64,000 nt of DNA from Agromyces atrinae (GCF_013407835.1 NZ_JACCBI010000001.1:372001-436000), one strand, 5' to 3'. Positions 1-8,322 are shown, counted from the first letter of the stretch. A program made the numbers and translations. Notes: generated from the sequence alone by a model not told the origin.

Positions 1-1851
1 GTCGCCGTGAGGATCGGCCCCGCCGATGCGCGCGAGAGCTACCTCGACCCGGCGCGCATCGTGCGGGCCGCGACCCAGACGGGCGCTTCCGCCGTGCACC
101 CCGGCTACGGCTTTCTCTCCGAGAGCATCGAGCTGCTGAGGGCGTGCGACGCGGCGGGCATCGTCCTCATCGGGCCGGGCGCACTCGCGCTCGACGTCAT
201 GGGCGACAAGATCCGCGCGAAGGCGCACGTCGCCGGGTCGGGTGTGCGGGTCGTCCCGGGCATCGAGGGCGGCAGCGATGACGACCTCCTCGCGCGAGTG
301 CACGAGGTCGGGTTCCCCCTCCTCGTGAAGCCCGCCGCCGGGGGAGGCGGCAAGGGTATGCAGATCGTCCGCGACACCGCTGGCCTTCCCGAGGCGTTGC
401 GGGCCGCGCGTCGCATCGCGAGCGCCGCCTTCGGAGACGACTCGCTGCTCCTCGAACGTCTCATCGACCGACCGCGCCACATCGAGGTGCAGGTCCTCGC
501 CGACGCCGTCGGCACGACCGTCGCCCTCGGCGAACGCGAGTGCACGCTGCAGCGCCGGCACCAGAAGGTCATCGAGGAGGCGCCGTCGCCGGCTCTCGAC
601 GATGACACCCGCGCGCGTCTCGGTGCAGCCGCCGTCGAGGTCGCGCGGAGCGTCGACTACCGTGGGGCCGGAACGGTCGAGTTCCTCGTCTCGGCCGACG
701 CGCCCGACGACTTCTTCTTCATCGAGATGAACACCCGACTGCAGGTCGAGCACCCCGTGACGGAGCTCGTCACGGGCGTCGACCTCGTCGAGCAGCAGGT
801 GCGCATCGCCGCGGGCGAGGCGCTCGCGATCGGCTCGCCCACGGTCACGGGGCACGCCATCGAGGCGCGCGTGTACGCCGAGGACCCGGATGACGACTTC
901 CTGCCGTCCGCGGGCGAGATCCTGCTGTGGCACGAGCCCGAGGGCGCCGGAATCCGCGTCGACTCCGGTATCGCCACGGGCGGGGTCGTCTCGACGTCGT
1001 ACGACCCGATGCTCGCGAAGATCATCGCTCACGGCTCGACGCGGGCCGAGGCGATCGAGCGACTCGACGTCGCGCTCGCCGAGACCGTCCTCGCGGGAGT
1101 CACCACGAACGTCGGCTTCCTCCGTGAGCTGCTCGCCGACCCCGACGTCCGTGAGGGGCGCCTCGACACGGGCCTCATCGGTCGTCGCCTCGAGCGCCGC
1201 GAGGTCGCCGCCGTGCCCGCGAGCGTCGTCGATGCCGCGGCGACGTGGCTCGAGGCCGAACGCACGACGGCAGGCGCGGTCTCGCCGGAGCATCGCCGAC
1301 CGGCATCCGCACTGTGGTCGTCGCGATCGGGGTGGCGCGTGGGCGAACACCGCCCCGTGCACCACGACTTCGTCGACGCCGCGGGTCGCGTCGTCTCCGG
1401 CAGGGTGCTCTCCGATCGCACCGCCTCTGATCGAACCGCTGAGAGCGGAACCTCCGTCATCGCCGTGCGCTCGCCCGACGGAGCGATCTGGGTTCACGCC
1501 GAGGGCACGACCGCCCGACTCGAACCGCTTACCCGCGAGGCACGACTCGCCCGCGAACTGGCCGCCCGTGCCCCGGAGGACGTCCTCGCCGATCCGGCAC
1601 TGCGCTCGTCGATGCCGGGAACCGTCGTCGCCCTCCTCGTCGCCGACGGTGCACGGGTCGAGACCGGCGACACCGTCCTCGCCATCGAGGCGATGAAGAT
1701 GGAGCACCCCGTGCGTGCGAGCATCTCCGGCGTCATCCGTCTGCGCGTCGCCGTCGGCGATCGCGTCGACCGCGCGCAGATCGTCGCCGAGATCGAACCA
1801 TCGCCCACCCCGCCGACACCCGACTCACCGACCACCGATACAGGGAGCTGA
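1..1851 (+). CDS. Acyl-CoA carboxylase alpha subunit (biotin carboxylase + BCCP), 5' truncated
   Basis: Biotin-dependent carboxylase subunit that carboxylates its own biotin using ATP and bicarbonate and hands the carboxyl to a partner carboxyltransferase acting on an acyl-CoA. The frame is open from base 1, and about 50 residues of the usual N-terminus lie outside the window. The ATP-grasp glycine loop (PAAGGGGKGM) is encoded near 331-360, the EMNTRLQVEHP core near 724-756, and the biotinyl motif EAMKMEH has its lysine codon at 1696-1698. Gene order with the next three genes matches mycobacterial accA1-fadE19-Rv2499c-citE, so a methylcrotonyl-CoA or related branched-chain substrate is likely; the substrate is inference. 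The carboxyltransferase gene should lie just upstream. Confidence 0.93.
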   Translation, partial: VAVRIGPADARESYLDPARIVRAATQTGASAVHPGYGFLSESIELLRACDAAGIVLIGPGALALDVMGDKIRAKAHVAGSGVRVVPGIEGGSDDDLLARVHEVGFPLLVKPAAGGGGKGMQIVRDTAGLPEALRAARRIASAAFGDDSLLLERLIDRPRHIEVQVLADAVGTTVALGERECTLQRRHQKVIEEAPSPALDDDTRARLGAAAVEVARSVDYRGAGTVEFLVSADAPDDFFFIEMNTRLQVEHPVTELVTGVDLVEQQVRIAAGEALAIGSPTVTGHAIEARVYAEDPDDDFLPSAGEILLWHEPEGAGIRVDSGIATGGVVSTSYDPMLAKIIAHGSTRAEAIERLDVALAETVLAGVTTNVGFLRELLADPDVREGRLDTGLIGRRLERREVAAVPASVVDAAATWLEAERTTAGAVSPEHRRPASALWSSRSGWRVGEHRPVHHDFVDAAGRVVSGRVLSDRTASDRTAESGTSVIAVRSPDGAIWVHAEGTTARLEPLTREARLARELAARAPEDVLADPALRSSMPGTVVALLVADGARVETGDTVLAIEAMKMEHPVRASISGVIRLRVAVGDRVDRAQIVAEIEPSPTPPTPDSPTTDTGS

Positions 1852-1853
1852 CC

Positions 1854-3020
1854 ATGGACTATCTGCTGAGCGACGACGAGCAGCGGCTCTACGACGACGT
1901 CTGCCACTTCGCCGACACCGTCGTCGCGCCCGCCGCCTACGACTACGACACCGAGCGCCGCCTGCCGATGGAGATCATCGCGCAGATGGGCGAGATGGGG
2001 CTCTTCGGTCTGCCCTACCCCGTCGAGTACGGCGGTCAGGGCAAGGACTACATGCAGCTCTGCCTCGCCGTCGAAGCGCTCGGCCGCGTCGACCAGTCGA
2101 TCGGCGTGACGCTCGAAGCGGGCGTCGGTCTCGGTATCATGCCGATCTACCGGAACGGCACCGACGAGCAGCGCGCCGAGTGGCTGCCCGACCTCGTCGC
2201 GGGTCGCGCACTCGCGGGCTTCGGGCTCACCGAGGCCGAGGCCGGTTCCGACGCCGGCGCGACGAAGACGACCGCCGTGCTCGACGGCGACGAGTGGGTC
2301 ATCAACGGCTCGAAGCAGTTCATCACGAACTCCGGAACGCCCATCACGAGTCTCGTGACGATCACCGCGGTGACGGGGGAGTCGACGCGAGCCGACGGCA
2401 GCACGAAGAAGGAGCTCTCGAGCATCATCGTTCCGACGGGCACCCCGGGGTTCACCGTCGGCGCCCCCTACGACAAGGTCGGTTGGCACACGTCCGACAC
2501 GCATCCGCTCACGCTGACCGACGTGCGCGTGCCGGCGAGCAACCTGCTCGGCCAGCGCGGGCGCGGCTACGCCGACTTCCTCCAGTCCCTCGACGAGGGA
2601 CGCATCGCGTTCGCGGCCCTCGCGACGGGCGCCGCACAGGGCTGCCTCGACGAGGCCGTGCGCTACGCCAAGACGCGCAACGTCTTCGGATCACCCATCG
2701 GGTCGCACCAGCACATCGCCTTCACGATCTCGCGCATGCAGGCGCGCGTGCAGAGCGCCAGGCTCACGTGGCACGACGCCGCGCGCAAGCTCGTCGCCGG
2801 GCGCCCCTTCAAGACCGAGGCGTCGATCGCGAAGCTCGTCGCGGGGGAGGCGGCCATGGAGAACGCGCGTGCCGCGACGCAGATCTGGGGCGGCTACGGG
2901 TTCCTCAACGAGAACGCGGTCGCCCGCCACTACCGCGACTCGAAGATCCTCGAGATCGGCGAGGGCACGACCGAGGTGCAGCTCATGATCATCGCGCGCG
3001 AACTCGGCTTCGCGGCGTAG
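1854..3020 (+). CDS. Acyl-CoA dehydrogenase
   Basis: FAD-dependent acyl-CoA dehydrogenase of 388 residues, full family length, introducing the alpha-beta double bond in an acyl-CoA. It has the N-terminal helical domain, the FAD-contacting GFGLTEAEAGSD segment and the C-terminal YRDSKILEIGEGT motif. Glu370 in that motif lies at the catalytic base position of the short/medium-chain dehydrogenases, whereas isovaleryl-CoA dehydrogenase uses another helix. It starts 2 bases after the carboxylase stop with a GGGAGCTG ribosome site. Its place beside the carboxylase points to branched-chain acyl-CoA oxidation as for mycobacterial FadE19, but the catalytic residue position leaves chain specificity open. 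Confidence 0.92.
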   Translation: MDYLLSDDEQRLYDDVCHFADTVVAPAAYDYDTERRLPMEIIAQMGEMGLFGLPYPVEYGGQGKDYMQLCLAVEALGRVDQSIGVTLEAGVGLGIMPIYRNGTDEQRAEWLPDLVAGRALAGFGLTEAEAGSDAGATKTTAVLDGDEWVINGSKQFITNSGTPITSLVTITAVTGESTRADGSTKKELSSIIVPTGTPGFTVGAPYDKVGWHTSDTHPLTLTDVRVPASNLLGQRGRGYADFLQSLDEGRIAFAALATGAAQGCLDEAVRYAKTRNVFGSPIGSHQHIAFTISRMQARVQSARLTWHDAARKLVAGRPFKTEASIAKLVAGEAAMENARAATQIWGGYGFLNENAVARHYRDSKILEIGEGTTEVQLMIIARELGFAA

Positions 3021-3031
3021 GGAGACGAGAG

Positions 3032-3520
3032 ATGAGTGACGACAGCCGACGCCGCGTCGTTCAGCGCGGTCTGTGGTTCGACGAGTTCGAGAGCGACGTC
3101 GTCTACGTGCATCGGCCCGGGCGCACCGTGACCGAAGCCGACAACGTGCTCTTCACGACGCTCACGATGAACACGCAGGCCCTGCACCTCGACGCGGCGT
3201 GGGCCGAGACGCAGCCCTTCGGCGAGAGGCTCGTCAACTCGATGTTCACGCTGTCGACCGTCGTGGGCTCCTCCGTCGCCCAGCTGACCCAAGGGACGAT
3301 CGTCGCGAACCTGGGGTTCAGCGACGTGCGATTCCCTCACCCCCTCCTGCACGGCGACACCCTCTACTCCGAGTCGACCGTCGTCGAGAAGCGCCTGTCG
3401 TCCTCTCGACCCGGTGAGGGCGTCGTCACTCTCGAGCACACGGGGCGCAACCAGCACGGCGACGTCGTCGTCGTCGCACGTCGCGCGGTGCTCGTGCGGG
3501 TGGAGGGAGAGAACGGATGA
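3032..3520 (+). CDS. MaoC-family (hot-dog fold) acyl-CoA hydratase
   Basis: Protein of 162 residues of the MaoC/R-hydratase hot-dog family, which adds water across enoyl-CoA double bonds. The segment LHLDAAWAETQPFGERLV resembles the conserved hydratase region with its Asp and nearby catalytic His position. The ATG at 3032 follows a GGAGACGAGAG ribosome site, 11 bases after the dehydrogenase stop, and the 3' end overlaps the next gene by 4 bases (ATGA), indicating one operon. It corresponds in position to mycobacterial Rv2499c. The exact substrate is not readable from the sequence. Confidence 0.85.
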   Translation: MSDDSRRRVVQRGLWFDEFESDVVYVHRPGRTVTEADNVLFTTLTMNTQALHLDAAWAETQPFGERLVNSMFTLSTVVGSSVAQLTQGTIVANLGFSDVRFPHPLLHGDTLYSESTVVEKRLSSSRPGEGVVTLEHTGRNQHGDVVVVARRAVLVRVEGENG

Positions 3521-4341
3521 CGGCCGCATTCGCTCTGGGACCGGCTCTGCTCTTCTGCCCGGCGGATCGACCCGACCGATACGCCACGGCGCTCGAGCGT
3601 GCCGATGCCGTCATCCTCGACCTGGAGGACGCCGTCGAGCCGAGCCGTCGCGCCGAGGCGAGAAAGGAGGTCGTCCGATCGCGCCTCGACCCCGACCGGG
3701 TGATTGTGCGGGTGAACCCCGCGACGAGCCCCGACCACTCTGCCGACGTCGACGCTCTCGCTCGGAGCCACTACCGATACGCCATGCTCGCGAAGGCCGA
3801 GTCCCGAGCCGACCTCGAGCTGCTGTCGCCCTGGCCCACGATCGCCCTCTGCGAGACGGCCGCCGGTGTGCTCGCCGCGGCCGAGATCGCGAGCACGCCC
3901 GCTGTCGTCGCCCTCATGTGGGGAGCGGAAGACCTCGTGGTCTCCCTCGGCGGCACATCGAGTCGCACGGGCGACGGCGCGTACCGCGACGTCGTCCGTC
4001 ACGCACGATCGGCGGTCGCGCTCGCCGCAGCCGCGCACGGTGTCGGAATGATCGACACCGTGCACCTCGACATCGACGACGCGGACGGGCTCGCCGCCGA
4101 AGCCGCCGACGCCGCGGCGCTCGGGTTCGTCGCGACGGCGTGCATCCATCCCGCCCAGGTCGGGATCATCCGTGACGCGTATCGTCCGAGCGTCGACGAG
4201 ATCGAACGCGCGAGAGAGCTCCTCGCCGCGGCCGAGGGCATGACGGGCGCCTTCCGATTCCGGGGAACGATGGTCGACGCGCCCGTGCTCCGCCACGCGC
4301 ACACGGTCGTGCATCGGGCAGGAACCCCAACGATTCGGTAA
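3517..4341 (+). CDS. CitE-like CoA ester lyase (HpcH/HpaI aldolase family)
   Basis: Protein of 274 residues of the CitE/malyl-CoA lyase branch of the HpcH/HpaI TIM-barrel family, which cleaves hydroxyacyl-CoA thioesters with a divalent metal. FCPADRPDR near the N-terminus carries the conserved Arg; ILDLEDAVEP, ALCETAAG and GAEDL contain the acidic residues expected to hold the metal. No citrate lyase alpha or gamma subunits are nearby, so it is a stand-alone lyase, as mycobacterial Rv2498c is. It is the last gene of the catabolic operon, overlapping the MaoC gene by 4 bases. A substrate such as citramalyl-CoA or beta-methylmalyl-CoA is inference from family and context. Confidence 0.87.
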   Translation: MTAAFALGPALLFCPADRPDRYATALERADAVILDLEDAVEPSRRAEARKEVVRSRLDPDRVIVRVNPATSPDHSADVDALARSHYRYAMLAKAESRADLELLSPWPTIALCETAAGVLAAAEIASTPAVVALMWGAEDLVVSLGGTSSRTGDGAYRDVVRHARSAVALAAAAHGVGMIDTVHLDIDDADGLAAEAADAAALGFVATACIHPAQVGIIRDAYRPSVDEIERARELLAAAEGMTGAFRFRGTMVDAPVLRHAHTVVHRAGTPTIR

Positions 4342-4416
4342 CGGTTCACCGCGCCGTTCCGAACCGGTCGCTTCGCGGTTCTACTCTCGACACATCCGGG
4401 GGGAAGGAGTGGATCG

Positions 4417-5409
4417 ATGACGGAATCGCGCACCGTGCAGTCCGCGAGCACTCGCGACACCGTCCTCGTCGAGACCAACCCCCTCTCGGGTCCGATCTCC
4501 GTGCCCGCGCCGCGCCGACGCGGCGATCTGCCCCCGCTCCTCGCGCCGCTCGTGCTCGGCACGAACATGTTCGGAACCGCACTCGACTCGCACGCGGCCG
4601 TCGACATCCTCGACCGCTTCCTCTCCAACGGCGGAAGCGCGATCGACATCGCCCACGACAGCGTCGCCGGGCGCGCCGAACTCATCGTCGGAGCGTGGCT
4701 CCGCTCGCGAGAGCGCCGCGATCACGTCATCGTCTCGACGCGCGCCGGCCGCAACGGTGCCGCGACCCCCGCCGCGCTCCGCAGCGCCGTCGACGGCTCG
4801 CTCGCGCGCCTCGGTGTCTCCCGCATCGACATCCTCTTCCTCGGCGACGACGTGAACGTCCCGCTGGAAGACAGCCTCGGCGAGGCCGAGCGGCTGATCT
4901 CCGCCGGCAAGGTCGGACTGATCGCGGCGGCCGACTTCACGGCCGACCGTCTGTTGGAGGCACGCATCCTGGCGTCGGTCGGCCTCCCGCGATTCCACGC
5001 ACTGCGCACGCGGTACAACCTCGTCCAGCGTCGGGCTTTCGAGGGCGAGCTCGAACTCGTCGCGCGCGGTCAGGACCTGCCCGTGTTCGCGAGCTTCCCG
5101 CTCGCCGGGGGATATCTCGCCGGCCCGGAACGCGACCGCGTCGCCGCTCGCATCGACCCGAACGCCGAACGACTCGCCCGGCACCCGGGGCGCCGCGGTC
5201 ACCGCGTGCGGGCCGCCGTGGCTCGTATCGCCGACGATCGCGGTGTCGCGCCGGCATCCATCGCTCTCGCGTGGCTCCTGGCCCGCCGCGCGGTCTACGC
5301 GCCCGTCATGAACGCCACGCGACCCGCGCACGCCGACGCACTGCTCGGCGCTGCGATGATCCGACTGACGCGTGGCGACATGGTCGACCTGGATCGCGCC
5401 TCGGCTTAG
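4417..5409 (+). CDS. Aldo-keto reductase homologue lacking the catalytic tetrad
   Basis: Protein of 330 residues with a clear aldo-keto reductase TIM-barrel pattern: LVLGTNMFG, AIDIAHDSVAGRAELIVG, SLARLGVSRIDILFL, ISAGKVGLI and a C-terminal ASIALAWLLAR helix. Aligned by eye, the catalytic Asp is kept (Asp77) but Tyr is Ser82, Lys is Arg109 and His is Gly143. A conventional oxidoreductase is therefore unlikely; a binding, structural or regulatory role, or changed chemistry, is more plausible. The first 30 residues are an unconserved extension. The ATG at 4417 follows GGGGGAAGGAG. It stands alone, 75 bases after the catabolic operon, and is followed by the hairpin at 5437-5480. Confidence 0.8.
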   Translation: MTESRTVQSASTRDTVLVETNPLSGPISVPAPRRRGDLPPLLAPLVLGTNMFGTALDSHAAVDILDRFLSNGGSAIDIAHDSVAGRAELIVGAWLRSRERRDHVIVSTRAGRNGAATPAALRSAVDGSLARLGVSRIDILFLGDDVNVPLEDSLGEAERLISAGKVGLIAAADFTADRLLEARILASVGLPRFHALRTRYNLVQRRAFEGELELVARGQDLPVFASFPLAGGYLAGPERDRVAARIDPNAERLARHPGRRGHRVRAAVARIADDRGVAPASIALAWLLARRAVYAPVMNATRPAHADALLGAAMIRLTRGDMVDLDRASA

Positions 5410-5436
5410 CGCGGCACGAATTCCGGCTCCGACAGT

Positions 5437-5480
5437 GTTGGCCGGATAGTCGAATCCTTCTTGACGACCATCCGGCCAAC
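5437..5480. repeat. Long inverted repeat after the aldo-keto reductase gene
   Basis: Two 16-base arms (5437-5452 and 5465-5480) pair with one mismatch around a 12-base loop; the outer flanks give further interrupted pairing. There is no T-run after either side, so it is not a textbook intrinsic terminator. It sits 27 bases after a stop codon. Confidence 0.75.
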
Positions 5481-5517
5481 TCCGACGGGCGCTGAGCGCC
5501 TTCGGGATCGTCGGTGC

Positions 5518-5523
5518 TAGGGT
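5518..5523 (+). promoter_or_regulatory. Candidate -10 element TAGGGT in the leader of the M16 gene
   Basis: A TANNNT hexamer 252 bases before the preferred M16 start. If used it would produce a long structured leader across 5530-5775. No convincing -35 is visible. Confidence 0.3.
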
Positions 5524-5622
5524 TCACCGGCTGTTTTTTCACCGGCCGACCGACCGGAGATGAACTCCGTCGTGCCAACCGGGGAGGAGGGGTCAGGCCC
5601 ATGCGAGCCCTGCAGCCCCCGG

Positions 5623-5683
5623 TGTCATTACCAGTGTTTTGGGGACGTCACGGGTAACGACATGCCGACTATAGCACCGGCAT
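5623..5683 (+). other. Two consecutive hairpins in the 5410-5775 intergenic region
   Basis: This 366-base gap holds no convincing gene. Bases 5623-5632 and 5653-5662 pair 9 of 10 around a 20-base loop, directly followed by ATGCCG/CGGCAT (5662-5667 and 5678-5683). The stretch 5620-5730 is visibly richer in A and T than flanking genes. It could be a cis-acting leader of the M16 gene or a small RNA; a minus-strand TATAGT hexamer lies at 5669-5674. A reading frame open from an ATG at 5560 into the M16 gene gives 72 extra residues that do not look like the family. Confidence 0.35.
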
Positions 5684-5762
5684 ATGAGGGGCTGTCCAGC
5701 ATTTCTGAGGAAGTATCGACTTCGGATTTCACTGCCTCGGCGCCTCTCCTGTCGGGCTGGCA

Positions 5763-5768
5763 TAGGGT
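5763..5768 (+). promoter_or_regulatory. -10 element TAGGGT, 7 bases before the M16 start
   Basis: TANNNT hexamer 7 bases before the ATG at 5776, consistent with a leaderless or near-leaderless transcript. It supports the ATG at 5776 as the start. Confidence 0.55.
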
Positions 5769-5775
5769 GGACAGG

Positions 5776-7161
5776 ATGAACGGCGCCGTCGACTTTCCAC
5801 TCGAGAGAGCAGAGCTCTCCTTCCGTGCGGCGGGCGATTCGCTCGTTCGTCGCAGCGTCCTCCCGAGCGGGGTCCGTATCCTCAGTGAGCAGGTGCCCGG
5901 CGCGAGGAGCGCGACCATCGGTTTCTGGGTCGCCGTGGGCTCCCGCGACGAGCAGCCGGCCGACGCGCGACACCCGTCGACCTTCGGTTCGACGCACTTC
6001 CTCGAGCACCTCCTCTTCAAGGGCACGCAGAAGCGCACCGCGCTCGACATCGCCGTCTCGTTCGACGCCGTGGGTGGCGAACACAACGCGATGACGGCCA
6101 AGGAGTACACCTGCTACTACGCGAAGGTGCAGGACCGCGACCTCCCGATGGCCGTCGAGGTGCTCGCTGACATGTTCACATCGTCGCTCCTCGATCGCGA
6201 CGAGTTCGAGAACGAGCGCGACGTCATCCTCGAAGAGATCGCCATGGCGGGCGACGACCCCGCCGATGCCGCCAACGAGCGCTTCTTCGAAGCCGTGCTG
6301 GGCGGCCACCCGCTCGGGCGCCCGATCGGCGGCAGTCCCGAGACCATCCGCGCGGTCACGCGCGACGCCGTGTGGGACCACTACGGCGAGAACTACCGAC
6401 CCAACGACCTCGTCGTCACGGTCGCGGGCGCCGTCGACCACGATGCGCTCGTCGCCGCCGTGACCACGCACCTCGAGGGGGCCGGCTGGGACCTCGGCAT
6501 CGCGGCCTCGCCCGTGCCCCGCCGCAACAACCAGCCCGCCGACATCGTGCGCGGCTCGGCCATCTCGATCACGCAGAAGCCCATCGAGCAGGTCAACCTC
6601 TATCTCGGTACGACGGGTCTCGTCGCGACCGACGAACGTCGCGTCACGATGAGCGTCCTCAACGCCATCTTCGGCGCGGGCATGTCGTCGCGCCTCTTCC
6701 AGGAGATCCGCGAGCGGCGCGGTCTCGCGTACTCGGTCTATTCCTTCGCCCCGGCCTACTCCGATGCGGGGCTCTTCGGTCTCTACGCGGGGTGTGCCCC
6801 GGCGAAGGCCGGGCAGGTCGCCGAACTCATGCTCGACGAGCTGCGCACCCTCGCCCGCGACGGAGTGACGCCCCTCGAGATCGAGCGAGCAGCGGGGCAA
6901 CTCGGAGGCGCATCCGCCCTCGCCCTCGAAGACAGCGACACGCGCATGTCTCGGCTCGGCCGCGCCGAGATCACGCTCGGCGAGTTCGCCGATCTCGACG
7001 AAGGACTCCGCCGGATCGCTCGCGTCACCCCCGACGACGTGCGTGCGCTCGCGCAGAGCATCGTCGACCGACCGTTCTCCCTCGCCGCAGTCGGTGCCAC
7101 GAGCGCCGACGTCTTCGCGAACGTCGTCGACGTTGCGACGCCGACAGACGACGCCGCCTGA
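5776..7161 (+). CDS. M16-family zinc metallopeptidase
   Basis: Protein of 461 residues of the pitrilysin/processing-peptidase family. The inverted zinc motif HFLEH is at residues 74-78, and the downstream Glu cluster ENERDVILEE near residues 145-154 supplies the third ligand. Two M16 halves follow in order, with the C-terminal half containing FGAGMSSRLFQEIRERRGLAYS. The substrate is unknown; in actinobacteria this gene is typically a pnp neighbour, but no pnp lies immediately upstream here. I chose the ATG at 5776 because the family's LPSGVRI strand follows at the normal distance and a TAGGGT hexamer lies 7 bases before it. Confidence 0.9.
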   Translation: MNGAVDFPLERAELSFRAAGDSLVRRSVLPSGVRILSEQVPGARSATIGFWVAVGSRDEQPADARHPSTFGSTHFLEHLLFKGTQKRTALDIAVSFDAVGGEHNAMTAKEYTCYYAKVQDRDLPMAVEVLADMFTSSLLDRDEFENERDVILEEIAMAGDDPADAANERFFEAVLGGHPLGRPIGGSPETIRAVTRDAVWDHYGENYRPNDLVVTVAGAVDHDALVAAVTTHLEGAGWDLGIAASPVPRRNNQPADIVRGSAISITQKPIEQVNLYLGTTGLVATDERRVTMSVLNAIFGAGMSSRLFQEIRERRGLAYSVYSFAPAYSDAGLFGLYAGCAPAKAGQVAELMLDELRTLARDGVTPLEIERAAGQLGGASALALEDSDTRMSRLGRAEITLGEFADLDEGLRRIARVTPDDVRALAQSIVDRPFSLAAVGATSADVFANVVDVATPTDDAA

Positions 7162-7191
7162 CCGGGCGTCGAACGACAGGAAAGGGTCATC

Positions 7192-7794
7192 GTGCCCCAC
7201 TACCTCTACCTCGTCCGTCACGGCGAGCAGCTCGACGCCGAGCACGGCCTGCCCGACGGACCGCTCTCGCCCCGCGGGCGACGCCAGGCGCAGTACCTCG
7301 CCGAACGACTCGGCGGCGTGCCCTTCGACGCGGCCTACCACTCGCCCCTGCAGCGGGCGAGCGAGACGGCGGCGATCATCGCCGAGAAGATGCCCGCGCT
7401 CACACCCGAGCCGTCGGCTCTGCTCTTCGACTGCATCCCCTCCGGGCCCGCCCCGGAGACGCCATCGGTCTACGACCCCTTCTTCGGTTCCTTCACGGAG
7501 GAGGAGTTCGAGGCCGGTCGTGCGCAGATGGAGGACGCCGTCGGCGAGTTCCTCCGATCGCACCGTGAGGAGCGCCACGACCTCCTCATCACCCACAACT
7601 TCGTCATCGCGTGGTTCGTGCGCGAGATGCTCGGAGCGCCCGCCTGGCGTTGGGTATCGATCAATCAGGCGAACTGCGGACTCACGGTGCTCCACCAGAA
7701 GCCGGGCCGCCCGTGGAACCTCGTCGTGCACAACGACCTCGCGCACCTTCCGCCCGAGATGCGGACGGGCATGCCGGAGAAGCTCGCCTTCTGA
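7192..7794 (+). CDS. Histidine phosphatase (phosphoglycerate mutase-like)
   Basis: Protein of 200 residues of the histidine phosphatase superfamily. The LVRHGEQ motif gives the phosphorylated His at residue 10, and LLITHNFV supplies the second catalytic His near residue 128. LSPRGRRQAQYLAERL and SPLQRASETA are typical of broad-specificity phosphatases of this fold. The GTG at 7192 follows AGGAAAGG at 7178-7185. It lies 30 bases after the M16 gene on the same strand and probably shares its transcript. The substrate cannot be told. Confidence 0.85.
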   Translation: MPHYLYLVRHGEQLDAEHGLPDGPLSPRGRRQAQYLAERLGGVPFDAAYHSPLQRASETAAIIAEKMPALTPEPSALLFDCIPSGPAPETPSVYDPFFGSFTEEEFEAGRAQMEDAVGEFLRSHREERHDLLITHNFVIAWFVREMLGAPAWRWVSINQANCGLTVLHQKPGRPWNLVVHNDLAHLPPEMRTGMPEKLAF

Positions 7795-7801
7795 TCGGGC
7801 C

Positions 7802-8287
7802 TCAGTCCGCCGCGAGCCGCTTGCCGTACCAGTGGGTGGCGTTGGGGTTGGCGTTGTACGGCTCGATCTCGGCGTAGCCGGTCGAGCGGTAGAGCCCTCC
7901 CGCCGCGGCGAGGCTCTCGTTGGTGTCGAGCACGACGAACTCGGCGCCGAGCGATCGCGCGCGACGCTCGAGTTCGGCGAGCAGCAGGCGGCCGTAGCCG
8001 CGGCCGCGCGAGTCGGGGTGCACCCAGAGGTGCTTGACCTCGAAGCGCACGAGCAAGTCGTCGGCGCGCTGCACGCGGCGCACGCCGCCGCACCCGGCCG
8101 TCGGTGAGTCGTCGTCCGATGCCACGAGGAAGACCCCGGCGGGAGGGACGAACTGCGCGGGCGCCGGGTAGGTGGGGGAGTAGGCGCCCTGGGACGCCGG
8201 GAAGCCCGCCGCGCGTTCGGCGAAGTAGGCGCCCAGCAGCTCCTGCACGACCGGGTCGTCGACTGGTCGGTTCTCGAATCGCAGCAT
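7802..8287 (-). CDS. GNAT-family N-acetyltransferase
   Basis: Protein of 161 residues with a GCN5-related acetyltransferase fold. The acetyl-CoA binding motif HPDSRGRGYGRLLLAEL (R-G-R-G-Y-G) follows the LWV strand, and the C-terminal GGLYRSTGYAEIEPYN motif is typical of this fold. The acceptor substrate is unknown. The ATG at 8287 is 6 bases downstream of a TAGGCT hexamer, so the mRNA is probably leaderless. It is convergent with the histidine phosphatase gene (7-base gap) and divergent from dapB. Confidence 0.85.
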   Translation of the reverse strand: MLRFENRPVDDPVVQELLGAYFAERAAGFPASQGAYSPTYPAPAQFVPPAGVFLVASDDDSPTAGCGGVRRVQRADDLLVRFEVKHLWVHPDSRGRGYGRLLLAELERRARSLGAEFVVLDTNESLAAAGGLYRSTGYAEIEPYNANPNATHWYGKRLAAD

Positions 8288-8293
8288 GCCGAC

Positions 8294-8299
8294 AGCCTA
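8294..8299 (-). promoter_or_regulatory. -10 element TAGGCT for the GNAT gene (leaderless)
   Basis: Minus-strand hexamer exactly 6 bases before the ATG at 8287. It shares a 41-base divergent region with the dapB promoter. Confidence 0.6.
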
Positions 8300-8316
8300 G
8301 GCCGCGGCGCGGTTGC

Positions 8317-8322
8317 TAGGGT
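8317..8322 (+). promoter_or_regulatory. -10 element TAGGGT for dapB (leaderless)
   Basis: Hexamer exactly 6 bases before the GTG at 8329. No ribosome site precedes that GTG, which fits leaderless initiation and fixes the start. Confidence 0.65.

Noticed and set aside
5560..5775. Possible 72-residue N-terminal extension of the M16 peptidase.
   Set aside because: The added residues lack family similarity, the region is AT-richer and foldable, and a better start with a -10 hexamer exists at 5776.
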